Positions 1-39,800 of a stretch of DNA of 64,000 nucleotides are shown piece by piece. Under the pieces are notes generated by a model. That model was given only the letters and a program-made list of their open reading frames with translations, had not been told where the DNA came from and did no database searches. The position numbers and the translations under genes are program-made. The stretch covers positions 12,240,764 through 12,304,763 of the forward strand of contig JANVCC010010406.1 of assembly GCA_025345505.1 (NCBI GenBank), read 5' to 3'. How positions within the stretch are numbered: the stretch's first letter is position 1; every line of letters starts with the position of its first letter. The DNA is from Todiramphus chloris collaris (lineage: Eukaryota > Chordata > Aves > Coraciiformes > Alcedinidae).

Positions 1-723
1 GTGGGGTGGTGATCTCCTCAGTTATTCAGCCCCCGTGTGAAAAGGAGAGGTCCTAAATAATGGAAGTACAACAAAAGAATTCTCCATATTCACCCCCATT
101 CCCCACTGACAACCTGTAAAGGCAAAGTCCTGCATGAACTACATGCACAGTGGTCCACAGCTTGTAGAAGGCTGAAAGACATCAAATTGAACCCTTCCTT
201 TTCCATGAATACGTGTTCCTGTCTTTCCCACTTTGTTAACAATTTGGGAGCAGTGACAAGGCTCCCCAAACACGGAGTTTCACAGAGCCCTGAGGTGATG
301 GATGTCAGTGGAAAAAAACATATTGATTTCTACTGGCAGCATATGAGGCACCCAACATCAGGTCAAGAATTAAGGATTAATTCCAGAAGTGTCATTCCCT
401 CTCTGTCATCCCAAAGGGCAAAAGTTGCAAACAGCAGTGTTTCAGAGCTGTGGGTGTAAGGGACTGAGGAGGGTGATTCTGATTTCAAGTGCTGAGAGTA
501 GCCAATTTTGTGAACATGAACAGCAGTCAGTGTTGGTATTTGAGTCTTAGGCTTCTCTGTTGTCATTGCTAGTAGATGTACAATTTTTCACAGCAGCTCT
601 GAGAAAACTATAGAGTGATTATATTCAGAGAAGAACGAGTAGGGAATCTTACTCCTGTGAACTTAAAGCAGTAATTTTACTTCCTGTTTGGGCATTTTTT
701 AAATACTTTTTTCTGCTTTGCAG
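1..723 (+). other. DOCK8: DOCK8 intron (3' part), no exon seen
   Basis: No segment here resembles the DOCK8 sequence expected just upstream of the first visible exon. The stretch ends in a T-rich tract and a TTTGCAG acceptor. A 90-codon open frame at 187-459 has no recognisable family and no splice context. Confidence 0.7.
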
Positions 724-28830
<28,107 letters not shown>

Positions 28831-30370
28831 GGACTAGCTGCTTTAGCCAAAGAAGAGCTTCATGCAGAAGTGATGGGATATACAACATCCATGAAATCAG
28901 AAATCTCTCACAAGACAGCATGTGCCCTTTCTGGACAGCATGAAGAAAAGCATTTATACAAGATCACTGAATGAATGTTGGGGGATTACTCCTAGTAAAC
29001 CACATCTCATGAGAGCTTGGGAAGCAAGGGGATACTTTTTAGAAACTTTTGCATATATTGTAAAATGATCACTTAATGCAGAGGGCTGGACCATTACAGT
29101 GGTCACTGGCATGAGGTCAAGCACTGCTAGCTAAAAGGCACAGAACTGTGTGTTTTAGCTGAGGTGTTACATGAATCCAAATAATGTGTCTAATGGGGTG
29201 CTGACGAATTATGTCTATTTATGGTCCTTTTCCAAGACAGCTTTTATCCGTGTGCTTTTGGCAATGGAACACATCCTGCAAGTTAATCACATGCTTAAAC
29301 ACTGTCATAATGAGGAGGGATATGGTCCCCTGCTCAGTGTTTGGTGAGCTGGAGCTATAGGAAAGAATAATTTCCTCAGTCAGTTCATGTCACCAGTTTC
29401 TATCATGGTCCTTAACTGCAGGGAATGTTCTGCACAAGTTTTTTTGAACCAAAGCTTGGAAAGCAAGAAGTAGCAAAAAAAATAACTCTTATAAAATTTT
29501 CTAATTCTTTTTCTAAGTATAGGGATTACTAATTGACATAACGTTGGATTTCCTAATAGTCGGTTACTTGTTTAGCAGAGCTAACAAGTAATAGTTTAAA
29601 AAGAAGGCGCTAAGCCATGAGTGATTCTTTTACTATACAATGGCCTTATGTAGATAACGTTATCAGAATTAACTACAGAAGTGCACAGTGAGAATTCCCT
29701 ACAAAGCACTTCATTCAGGCTTTACTGCAGTTTACCATAAATTACCACGTAGTTTGTCATAGCTAATGCTTACTGTTTTGTGAACCCTGAACAGATATTT
29801 CACTAAATAATCTTTAAAGCACTTCTCTGAAGTAATTTTATTACAATTTTGCAGATGGCATAGCCACAATTTGTATTGTGACCATGCTTACCATGTAATG
29901 TTTGTATTTTGAAACAAAGATCCATGAAGGCATCCCTTGATATCACTTCCTAACCGCCACATTTGCAGGGGTTTGGAAATTAGTTTAATGCTGAGTAAAG
30001 TAACCAACCTCATTTGCCCAAACACAGAATTTAATGTTAAATTAAATGGTGGCATTTAGTTTTTTCTTTGTACTTAAATTTAGAAAATTACAGTGAACTT
30101 TCTCAGAGCTGATGCCATGTGTTGCTAAATGCAAAGCCTCTTTGCTCCAATAGTATGAGGGAGATTGAGGCTGCTACTTTTAGTGGAAACATTTTGAATT
30201 TATGTGGTCATCTGCAGCCTTGCTATTGGATAATGGAAATTTTCCCAGCACTTTGTTGGCATCTGAGCAAGACAGTTTTTGAATGCACTATGTAGAAGAT
30301 TCACAGGGATGATAAACAAGATGAGATGTGGAAATAAGTGAAATAAACCCAGTACTTACATGCACTTGGC
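28831..30370 (+). other. DOCK8: DOCK8 3' UTR (probable extent)
   Basis: The sequence runs from the stop codon without another splice signal I would trust to the first good poly(A) signal at 30342-30347. It is AT-rich, with no coding capacity or recognised repeat. The end point is inferred; a longer form may reach about 31.06 kb. Confidence 0.55.
30342..30347 (+). terminator. DOCK8: Candidate DOCK8 polyadenylation signal, proximal
   Basis: AATAAA followed about 20-30 nt later by GT-rich sequence (GGCGTGTATTTCC), the arrangement of a working cleavage and polyadenylation site. Confidence 0.5.
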
Positions 30371-31032
30371 GTGTATTTCCTTCCTCATAGTATTATAGTA
30401 TTAGAAATGCAATAATCAGGAATAAGAATTTTGTGATTTTTGAAATGAAAGCACCCAAAATACATAAGCAAATGGTATCAAAAGCTCAAATCAAAAGATG
30501 CCTCCTCCATGGAGTGGATTCTCTGTAGTCAGTTTGCTTTGAAACTCTAAGTTGCAAAGATGATTCATTTCCTAAAGCTCTGTAGCGATGAGATGTCTGC
30601 CTATCAGAACCTAGCCCCTTATCTATTGTTTTTAACAGCCTGTTAGTGAGGAAGGTCAGAATACTGTCATCTATCAACCCCATAATCCAACCTCATTGTT
30701 TACAAGATACTTATCCTTTACAGCCTAAATAAGAGAAACCTCTGGTAAACAAACACCCAAAAGCCTAGAGGTGTACAATATACCAGGTAGAATAAGTAAT
30801 GAAGCGTTTCTTGTTGTGTGATCCTTGAACTGAAACCGTACTCAGGATATGAATACTGAAGAACTCTTCACTCAAATTTTACAAGTTCAGCACTCCTCAA
30901 CCAGTTGGCCAGTCTTGCCCTCAGTTTGTAGCTCATGTTTTCCGTTCTACAAATGAAACATGGTTTGTACATTTCTTTCAAGAGCTGAACTACATGAAAT
31001 GTAAATTTTCTACCTTATGATACTCATTTTAC

Positions 31033-31038
31033 AATAAA
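31033..31038 (+). terminator. DOCK8: Candidate DOCK8 polyadenylation signal, distal
   Basis: AATAAA with a downstream GT-rich stretch (GTGCCTTTGTGATG). It could end a longer 3' UTR isoform. Confidence 0.35.
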
Positions 31039-33295
31039 GCAACCGTTTCACAGGATGTTCAGAAGTGCCTTTGTGATGCACCTTATACCTCAACAGAATC
31101 TACCTGGAAAGAAAATTTCGGTAGAGAACAATCTTTCTTTGTAGAAGTATCATTCATCATAAAATACAAAGATCGGGGCAGGGGAGGTGTTGGTCTGCCT
31201 TTAGGATAAGTTGTGTCTGTTGCAGGGGTAATAGACAACAACTTGCTTCCTAATTTCTTTTTTTCATTCAGTGTCCATAAAAAATGGCAGTGGGAAACTC
31301 AGTGATGGCAGTGCCCTCCTTTCTTCCTCTGGTGTGTAGACATAGAGCAGAAGCATGCTTGTTTCCTGAATGACACTGCGTCATTCAAGACTGGGGGCAG
31401 TTGTGCATGTCCACACTAGTTAGGTCCATGGCTATAAACTACTGAGGCTGTCACCAGGGAACCAGAAAGTGAGGCACAGAACTACACCTATCCTGGTCCA
31501 GAGATTCTTACAGACATCTCGACTGGGAGTTCATCATCATTCCCTTATTATTTTCATTTAACATCAATGAGCACCAGCTTTAAGGACCATGGTGCTGTTT
31601 TGGGGCTGGAATCCTTTAGCTCACCAGCCCAGCTGTCTGTCCCCTCTCCTGCTGCACCACAGAGCAGCAGGCCATGACCAGCAGTGACAAATCTGTACAC
31701 AGGCCCAACACCCAGAAGAGCACAGCTGGTCCAACTGGGTGTGACCACACACTCACAAGTCTGCCATCCTGCAGACAACACACATATGTGGAGTCCGTGC
31801 CAGTTGTGGGAAGACCAACAATACTGCCCAAAAGTACATACTAACCTGGCAGCATGTTTTGATCACATTCACACGCTCAAGGTGGGTGTTTTTGGTCAGC
31901 ACTAGTGATCCTACATAGATGCCCCTAATGCTAGATGTCCTGGTTTGCAGAACAACAGCCATAACAGGAGCACACCTGTCCTACTGCATGAAGAAAATCA
32001 CATGCTCAAGGCATCAGCAGGTGAGGGACTGAGCAGGTGTAACTGTGAGTTGCTGTAGCCGCATGTGTGCCAGGCAAAGAGAAATGCAGTGTTGTCACAA
32101 CTGGCAGGTCTGGTTTACACGACCTCTCTCTGGAAGCTCCCACATTAGGTTTCAATCTCTCTTTTTTGGTGTTGGTTTTGATTTTGGTTTTTTTTCCCCC
32201 TTTTCTTTGTGTTTGAAGTAACATCATCCCAAATATTTCAGAAAGGGGAATTAAAGCTTAGCAGAGAGCCTGACATAGAGCCAGCTAGGACTCTTTGAAG
32301 TGTTACAGTATCTGAAAGCGATGCATGTTACAAAAAAATGAAGCCCATGTTAACAGTGCTGCTGCCTTCTGGTAGACAGAAACACATACAAAGAGCATTC
32401 ACAGGGTGTTGCCATTAGTGCTGAATTTGGCAGTGGGGTAATTTGGGGAGTCACTCAGCTGACCACATTTTAAACATCTTTTAAACCACTTAAATGGAGT
32501 GACTAAAAACTCTTGGTAAGTCCTCTCAGGTTGGGATATGCTCTGGTCTAATCAGTGATCTGAAAGGAGAAGGGGTCCCTGTGGAAAAAGTCCTTTTTTG
32601 ATATACATGAATAAAGTCAACCCACACTCACAGTAGGGCTCAGTTAGTGTTTGGGAAGGTGACAGTAAAATCCGGCATCAAGACTGTGACTCACATTTTT
32701 TCCTATGCTATAAAATTGATTTTGTACGTCGATGGATCTAATACTACTTTTAGAACTATTTATTTTTACAGGAATATGTTTTTTCCCCATCTGCCTATAC
32801 TCATGTATTGGATGGCTACTAGGACTGGTGAAATGCAAATTGCAAAGTTAAACTCTAATAAGCAAATGGACAAGGTATTTCAGCTGGATGACAGGAGGAC
32901 TATGTCTTGCGCTATTTAACAAACACCTGTAAAACAACTGGAAGGAAAGATTTCCTACCACACATTTTCTACTTTCCCAAGTGTGAGTGTTTATATGAAT
33001 ATCTGTTCCCCAAGGAGAGCTCAGAAAACAAAACAAAAACCAAAACAAACAAAAAAGCAAGCTTATCATTGCTGATACATCTAGAACTTGAAAGTGCCAG
33101 AAAGGTATCTTCAAATCTCAAGCAAACAACTGTTTCTGGTCTTAAACTTTAAAGAAAGGAAGTAGGCACAACGAAGTATCCTTTGTTTGCAGCTGAACTT
33201 CAAGAGAAGTGAACAAACCCTTCTCAGGTATCAAAGAAAGGTTGGAAGTGTTCCCAGAGAAGTGTGTTCCTCCTTGAGTTAAGGCAAAATATACG

Positions 33296-33347
33296 AGGGG
33301 AAGGGAAGGGAAGAAGGGAAGAAAGAAGGGAAGAGGCTGCCAGAAAG
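33296..33347. repeat. Purine microsatellite (GGGAA/GAAGGGAA)n
   Basis: A run of GGGAAGGGAAGAAGGGAAGAA type, imperfect, purine-only on the plus strand. Confidence 0.85.
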
Positions 33348-33911
33348 AACAGCTGTAAAAAAATTAAGCTGATAGTGCTCGCTCCAGAGGTTGGAGGTTT
33401 CTTGGCAACCTAGATGCCATTTTCACTGTAACTTCATGCTGCCAGCTTCCAACACTGGGAGAATAATATTAAATCATCAGGGTCTAAAGGTTTCAAAGAA
33501 GTTGGCTTATGTAACAGACTTGAACCGTTGATTAAATTAGGAAGAACAAAACTCTTGTAGTCTTTGACAGGTTAAAGAGAATAAAAACAGTCCTCCATGA
33601 CTTTGCAGAAAGGATTGCTCATCTCAGGTTGTAGAGAAACCCAATTACAACCAAGGCCTGCTGCAGTCTATGACAAAGGCTGCAGCTGAGTGAAAGAAAA
33701 ACATCCATAAAGAAACAAATAAGCAATCAGAGAGCAAAAGATTAAAAAACTCAATACACTGTGGGGATCCATGGTGGGAGTAACACCATGGAAATGGAAT
33801 TAAGGACAGGTTAAAGTGCTGGATGCATTTCCCATATGGGACACTCAGCATCCAACCAAGTGTTTCTGTCCGTAATGAAAAACATCAGACAAGAAGTAGT
33901 CACGAAAGATT

Positions 33912-33946
33912 AAAAAAAAGAAAAAAAAAAAAAAGGGGGGGGGGGG
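33912..33946. repeat. Homopolymer junction: A-rich run into G12
   Basis: A run of 8 A, one G, 14 A and then 12 G without a break. A run of this kind is prone to sequencing and assembly length error. Confidence 0.9.
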
Positions 33947-34502
33947 AATTTTATTTTTCCAATACAAATATTCTTGTGTTCTGGGGGGATTTAATGCAGT
34001 TTTGGGGGTTGCTTTTTTTCTGTTTGTTTGTCTTAGCGATGACTGCCTGGATTTTGCTACCTCTTGTGAAGGAGGTGAGGATTGTTACTTTCAGTATGGG
34101 ATCTCGGCCAGCTGGGAGCAGCAGCAGCATGGCCCTGCACTCCTTCAGCAGTAACAGGTGCCAAGAGTGACCACTGTTTCCATGGCCTACGCACAAAAAG
34201 GATGCTGTGGATGGAAATTATTCAGCTTGGAAATACAGTCATAGACAGGCATTGTTTGAGGAAACAGAGGGTAAACACAGAACAGCCTGTTATTTCTGCT
34301 AGTTTTGGTTCACTGATAATCTTCTCTGCCTATAATCAATGGAAGATGTACTCAAATGCACCCACCAGTAGCTTTGTAGTTACTGGGGTCCTGCTTACAA
34401 GCCAGGCACCATCACTGGGATGCTGACACTGCGGCACCAGCTGCCGTCTTGGCACTCAGTGTTTCACTGATGGAGGCAATCTTCCTAAAAAGGCCAGCTA
34501 AG

Positions 34503-34962
34503 CCTTCTGTGGTGGGTTGACCCTGGCATGGCACCAGGTGCCCACCAAGCCCTTCTATCACTCCCCCCAACCCCCATCAGCACGGCACGCAGGGAGAGAA
34601 TAAGACACAAAGAGCCGTGGGTTATGATAGATAAGGTGTTATTCTCTACTTCCCATACGCAGGCAATGTCGGGCCAAGTCCAGGAAGCAGAGCTCCAGAA
34701 CATGTAGCAGCCGCTTGGAGGACAAAGCAGAATGCTCCCCATCCTCCTCCTGCCCTCTCCCTTTATAGCTGATTTGATGTCATATGGTATGGAATATCCC
34801 ACTGGTCAGTTCAGGTCGGCTGTATCCCTTCCCCCATCCTCTGATGCCGTGTGAGCACTGGCAGTCATAACACGGGTGTGTTACCAACACCCTCCAGCTC
34901 CCAGTGCTGCAGCGTGAGGGCTGGATGCGGAAAAGCAGCTCAGCCAGACACACTGCACCTTC
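34503..34962 (-). mobile_element. Solo LTR of an ERVL-like avian endogenous retrovirus, with target-site duplication
   Basis: The LTR body is 34508-34957 (450 bp), starting TG and ending CA. It is flanked by a perfect 5-bp duplication CCTTC at 34503-34507 and 34958-34962. A 5-bp duplication is typical of ERVL-type integrations. Read on the minus strand it carries GATATTCCATACCATATGAC and then a CTATAAAGG TATA box, as in a common avian LTR group I recall. No internal retroviral region is attached, so this is a recombined fossil. Confidence 0.9.
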
Positions 34963-37900
34963 CTTGACTGGTGGTCATTCCCACAGGGCAGTAAGGAAAA
35001 GAATTTAATGTACAGCATTTATGTTTGCAAAACTAGACCTTGTTTCGTCCTCTGCTTATCTTCAGCAGTGAACTTCCAAAAAATTCCCATCCCTGCTCTT
35101 TGCAATGCTGCTGTAACTCAGACGCTTTCCAAGATCTCTGTACCCAACTGCCGTGAACCTGTGCATGGGTTGAGTAGGACAGTCCAGTGTAGGAGGCAGC
35201 AGCCATGAAGCTGTCAGTGTGTCTCACAGCTCTGCAGGCATGGCTGCAGGAGGGAGCTGTGGAGGCTGAGCAGAAAAGCTGGGACACACCAGCACATGCC
35301 ACCAAGGGGGCTGCTCAACACCACTGCTGGAAGGAGGGAAGAAAACTGCCCAAACCCAAGAAATGCTTTGGGGATTGAAGTGGGTTTTTTTAATCATCAG
35401 CAGTGCTCTGCATCGGTAAAAGACCAAAGTGCACTCACTGTATCCAGCAAGGAGAACTGTACACCATGCATTAAAAATGGGGGCTCTTCATGTGTTCCAG
35501 GATTGTCCAAAACAGTGAGGGGATACCTGTGTCTATACAACAATTGCCAGATCTCAGATGAAGACTTTGGCTGGCGAAAATAAAGCAATAGGTCAGCTTA
35601 GTTTATGGAGGAAGCTGTACTTACTGTCTGTGCCAGTCTGTGTTGCCAGGAGGCACATTTGAAGGCTGAGGACTGTCACTAGTAGTCATGAGTTTGTTGA
35701 AACTTAAAGACAGTGTTATTAGGCCTGGCATGCCATTCAGCTTGTCCAGTTTCCTACCCATGTAACAGCCAGTATCAGATGTTTCAGGATGAAGAACTTA
35801 TGTGAGTTATGAGAGAGGACCTACACCCACGTCTAGCACTATATATCACAGATTAATCAGCAAGTCATCCACTTCAAGAACAGCTAAAACTTTCTCCAGT
35901 CTCTGCCTTAGTAGCTTCACACTGATGCCTGTGAAACAGGAATGAAGAACCCATTCTCTTCTTCAACTTGATCACTGGCCAAGGTGAAACCTTTAGTGTT
36001 CAGTGTTGTCACTAAATAACCAACAGATGGGCCATTATTTGTTAAGTCAGCAGGTGAGAAAAACAGAAGATAGCTTGGCCACTCTTCTCAACATGATGTG
36101 CATGTATATGAAGTTTTTTGCTTGCACTTTTGCAGCCAAAGCCCTCCATATCCTAATCACATTTTTTTTTAAAAAGGTACCGTGCCTCCAAGTTAAAGTC
36201 CCATTGTGAATTTGAAACGAGGGTGAAGGTTGAGAAACCCCACTTTAAGAAGACAATTGCCTAATGAATTTGGTGAAATAAAATAATAATCACAGAAATA
36301 AAATTATCATTTATGCAAAATAAATAAATCTGTCTGTGCATAAGAATGGTCCTTCTTAGTCCAATTCTGGCACAGAGCACATTTTAATTTGAGAATTTAC
36401 AATGTACAGAGATAGAAAGAAAACTCCATGTTTGTTTCGCAGGTAAAGTGCACGCGTTCTTCAAAGTGTTCCTCAGGTCCTACTTAATCTCCTGCTGTGG
36501 AATCAAAATCCATGATGTGGGAGAAACTCCTCCAAAGAGCCACACATCATGGAAATGCATACTGTGGTCATTACTTTTCTGATTCTGCTATTCCCTGTAG
36601 TGCACAAATGTAGGATCATGTCAACTATGTCTAACTTGACGAGTTCATTTAACAAATTCCTTGCTCCAACAAGAAATTGACAAAGCATTTTATCTCCTCC
36701 TTTCTTCATATAGTTGTTGCTTTTGCCTTTTACTGTGGCTCTTATGTCTGCTGTCAGGGTGCTGTGAAATGTTTTCTGCCTGCCATGGCATGGGAGACAG
36801 GTATCCTGTGAACTCCTTCAAGCCAACTCTCCCTCTCATGAGCTAGCATGTGGACCTGCTCATCTCCCCCAGCAAAGGTGTCTGAATAGACATTTCTTGA
36901 TAATCTTAGGTTTTAGCATGATTCTTCAGTGTAGTTCTAGATCCCAGTTGCTTTATTCACACACCCATTACAGAAATTATTGTATTTATCTCTCAGACAA
37001 CTCATGACAGATGACAAGTCCAAGGGAAGCTTTTTGTGGCGGCTAAGCTTGGTAGTACAACTGATGCTGCATGATGCTGTTGATTCAACTTAAACTTCAG
37101 TGGCCTCTTCACCCAGCTCAGAGGTAAAAGAAGGGTCTTGGAGCTGTGAAGAATCAAGCATTCTATTAAATAGATCAGTGATAAACCAAAATCCAGAAGG
37201 CAAAGTACGGCAACTTTTCCTCTATCTTCTTAAAGCCTGTCAAACCTTGGGGAATATAGTATTTTGACACTGCTCCTTTAAAGATAAGGGGAAAGGCAAG
37301 TGCTACATTTCATCTAGTAAATGATTTCTGGAGTTGCATTCCTGTGCATTCATGCACAAATCAAGAACACTGCTGTGCCTCAAATACCCATAGGCCTAAT
37401 GGTGAGATCCAAGACAATGTGTGGCAAACAGTAATACATACCTTCCAGCAATGAAAACTCAGATGATGGAAACTCAGCCTCACTCTGCATCATGTAATTT
37501 CACTTTGGACTGGCAGGCAAGCACGTGGTGCTATTTCCAGGCTGCCACTGATGTGAGTCCTGAACCAGGCCAGAAAAAATGCTCTGACTTCTTTTGTGTT
37601 TGTGTAACATCCCTCCTTTGCAGATGGTGCTCAGAAACAAGCCATACAGTCTGATTTGCTAGTGGTGTGCTACACTGAGAAAAGAGTGACAGTGTGCACA
37701 CCTGCTGAAACCACTGCTTCCCTAAAAGCAAGTAGAACAGTAGATGCACGGAGAGAAAAAGCTGGGCTTTTACAGACTTGCCAGTGGAGAGGATTCATCA
37801 GACTCTCAGCCGCCATACCCACTGTGTGGGGTCATTCACACCAGTGCAATGTGTTACCCCTGCTTTTCACGATGGTTTGCAGAATATTCAAGGCAGCAAA

Positions 37901-38653
37901 GGTACAGTTCTTTTAAAACTGGGTTTTCCTTAATTCCTTAGGCTGCTACTCAGCTTTGGCAAGGGCAACTGCTTGGCAGTGATCAGCATTTCAAAGTGTC
38001 CTTCAAAGGCAGAAGTTCCCTCCAGGACCCTGAAGGGAGACATTCCCAGCAGCGCAGCCCTAGCATCCCCTCTCAACCCCTTTTTGTGTGAGACCCCACA
38101 AAGGCAGAGAGGACTTGGGGGGGAGGAGAGGGTGGAGGAGCAGGGGGTGTTGTAGTGCTCTGGTCAGGCTTAGCCAGGTGCTGTGAACACTGCTTCTCTG
38201 TGGTAAAAAAAAAAGAGGTTTGGTTTTTTTTTCAGGTACATTTTGTTTTTATAATGGACAAAATAAGGCACAGGAAAGCATTGCCATTTCCGGTGGAAAG
38301 AACGTTTCAACTTTGTTTTGTTTTGTCCAAACCAGAATTATTATGTATAAAATTTTAATAGGGTTTTTTTTTATAGGGCAGGTCTGTTTCTACTACGCCA
38401 ACAAATCAGGTGAAGTTTGGTGTGTCTTCAGGGGCTTCCCTGGAGCTGTGAGACTGGCAGCATCTCAGATTTTAGGGGTGCAGAGGGAAGGCGGGAGAGG
38501 GGGCATTGTGCAAAAAGTGAGTTAGCCTCAGCCTTTTCCACCCACTGTCCTTCTGAGGAGCTGCTTGCTGTTGAGACATAGGTGTCCATCCCAGTTAGAG
38601 GAAGACCTAAGGTGACTCATCACAGATACATACAGCCTCCTCTATTTGTGGTT
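34963..38653. other. Intergenic DNA, no gene recognised
   Basis: Mixed sequence without recognisable coding exons, LINEs or LTRs. Open frames below about 100 codons occur on both strands and match no family. Confidence 0.55.
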
Positions 38654-38712
38654 AATAGAATGGTTTGGAAGGGACCTTTCAAGGTCACCTAGTCCAACCT
38701 CCCTGCATGTCT
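38654..38712 (-). mobile_element. CR1 LINE 3'-end scrap, minus strand
   Basis: AATAGAATGGTTTGGAAGGG followed by ACCTTTCAAGGTCACCTAG and TCCAACCTCCCTGCA is the reverse complement of the CR1 3' terminus. About 60 bp survive. Confidence 0.85.
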
Positions 38713-39051
38713 ACAGCTAAGTAAAGAATTGCTGACACACATACAGCAGTAAAGGGGATGTCTGATCCCCCTCCTTTCCACACTTCCAAACAGGCTATGG
38801 GACACGGCTCGTAGTAGGTTTGACACAACCTACCTCTAAGTTTAGTCCTTGACCACCTGCACTCAGGTGCTCTTCTAGCCTCCGAGGCTGCTGATGTGAC
38901 CCCTGGGCTCTAGGAGACCCATGGCTCCTGAGTAAGCTGTGTGCGGTGTTCAACAAAAAACAGGTTTCAGGCATGGGGAGTGTTAAAATCCAGAGGGATG
39001 ATGCCTGAGAGTCCATGGGAACTCATTCTTCCTGAGCCCCCTGCTCAATAA

Positions 39052-39800
39052 TGTCCTGGCTGGGTGAGAACAGAACTAATCCTGTTCGGAGCTTTTACTT
39101 TTCAGCTCAGTTCTTCTCACTAACTGCACTTTCCGAAGTCAGATGTCTGTTTTCACAGTGTCTGCTTCTCGCAGTGATAATGCTCCATGTGTAGAGTTAG
39201 TACCAAGGATTGGTGTGCAGACCAAGGCCACTGCTGGATTTTCTGTACCACATTGCGGGCTACAGAAAATAAAAGGCCACACCTGCAGGACAGACAAGGT
39301 GACCCTAAACTTACCAATAAGTTATTCCATCCCATATATATTTCATATGCAGTATAAAGCTGATCACGAGGGTCGGGCTCTGGCTCTTCCTTGCTTCTTT
39401 CTTGGCCAGCACCCAAGGAGGACTCTGTCCATTCTGCCTTCAACCCCAATCTGTGTTTTCCTGAACCTGGTACCAGAATCCAGCTCCTGAACACAGTTCA
39501 CATATGCTGCGGGGCCCAGTACGGGACTTCCCCAGTGTCTGCTCCACAGTATCAGCGGTGACAGTGACATAATTGCCATCAGGGGAGGTTGGGTTCAATA
39601 CTGCTTTTGTATATATTTGTATATATTCCATTTTTATTAGTACTACTTTCATTTTCATTAAAAACCTGTTCTAGTTTCCTTTTCTAATTGATAAGTCTCT
39701 CTCCCTTCTTCCCTTTCCCTTCCCCTTTGGGGAGGGAAAGGGGCTAACAGACACCATCTGTTACAGGTCCAGCAGTCTGCCCTGACTCCAAACCGTGACA
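39052..39800 (+). mobile_element. Solo LTR copy 1 of an avian endogenous retrovirus (ERVL-like)
   Basis: This 749-bp block aligns end to end with 62772-63545, at roughly 80% identity by eye. It starts TGTCCTGG and ends GTGACA. It contains CAGTATAAAGCTG (TATA box, near 39350), an ATTAAA near the 3' end and a pyrimidine-rich CTCTCTCCCTTCTTCCC stretch. No clear target-site duplication remains, which fits an older insertion. No internal region is attached. Orientation is the same as DOCK8 and the inferred KANK1. Confidence 0.85.

Larger units (their letters stand above)
31060..34502. other. Intergenic DNA between DOCK8 and the minus-strand LTR
   Basis: No gene recognised. It contains the purine-rich GGGAA microsatellite (33296-33347) and an A-to-G homopolymer junction (33912-33946). 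Open frames up to about 115 codons (for example 33823-34170) have no recognisable family. Confidence 0.6.

Noticed and set aside
187-459. 90-codon open frame near the window start, considered as a missing upstream DOCK8 exon
   Set aside because: Its sequence does not match DOCK8 and it lacks splice sites in the right phase.
31930-31975. GTCCTGGTTTGCAG resembling the start of an LTR
   Set aside because: Only the first dozen bases resemble an LTR start; no TATA block, end or flanking duplication could be found.
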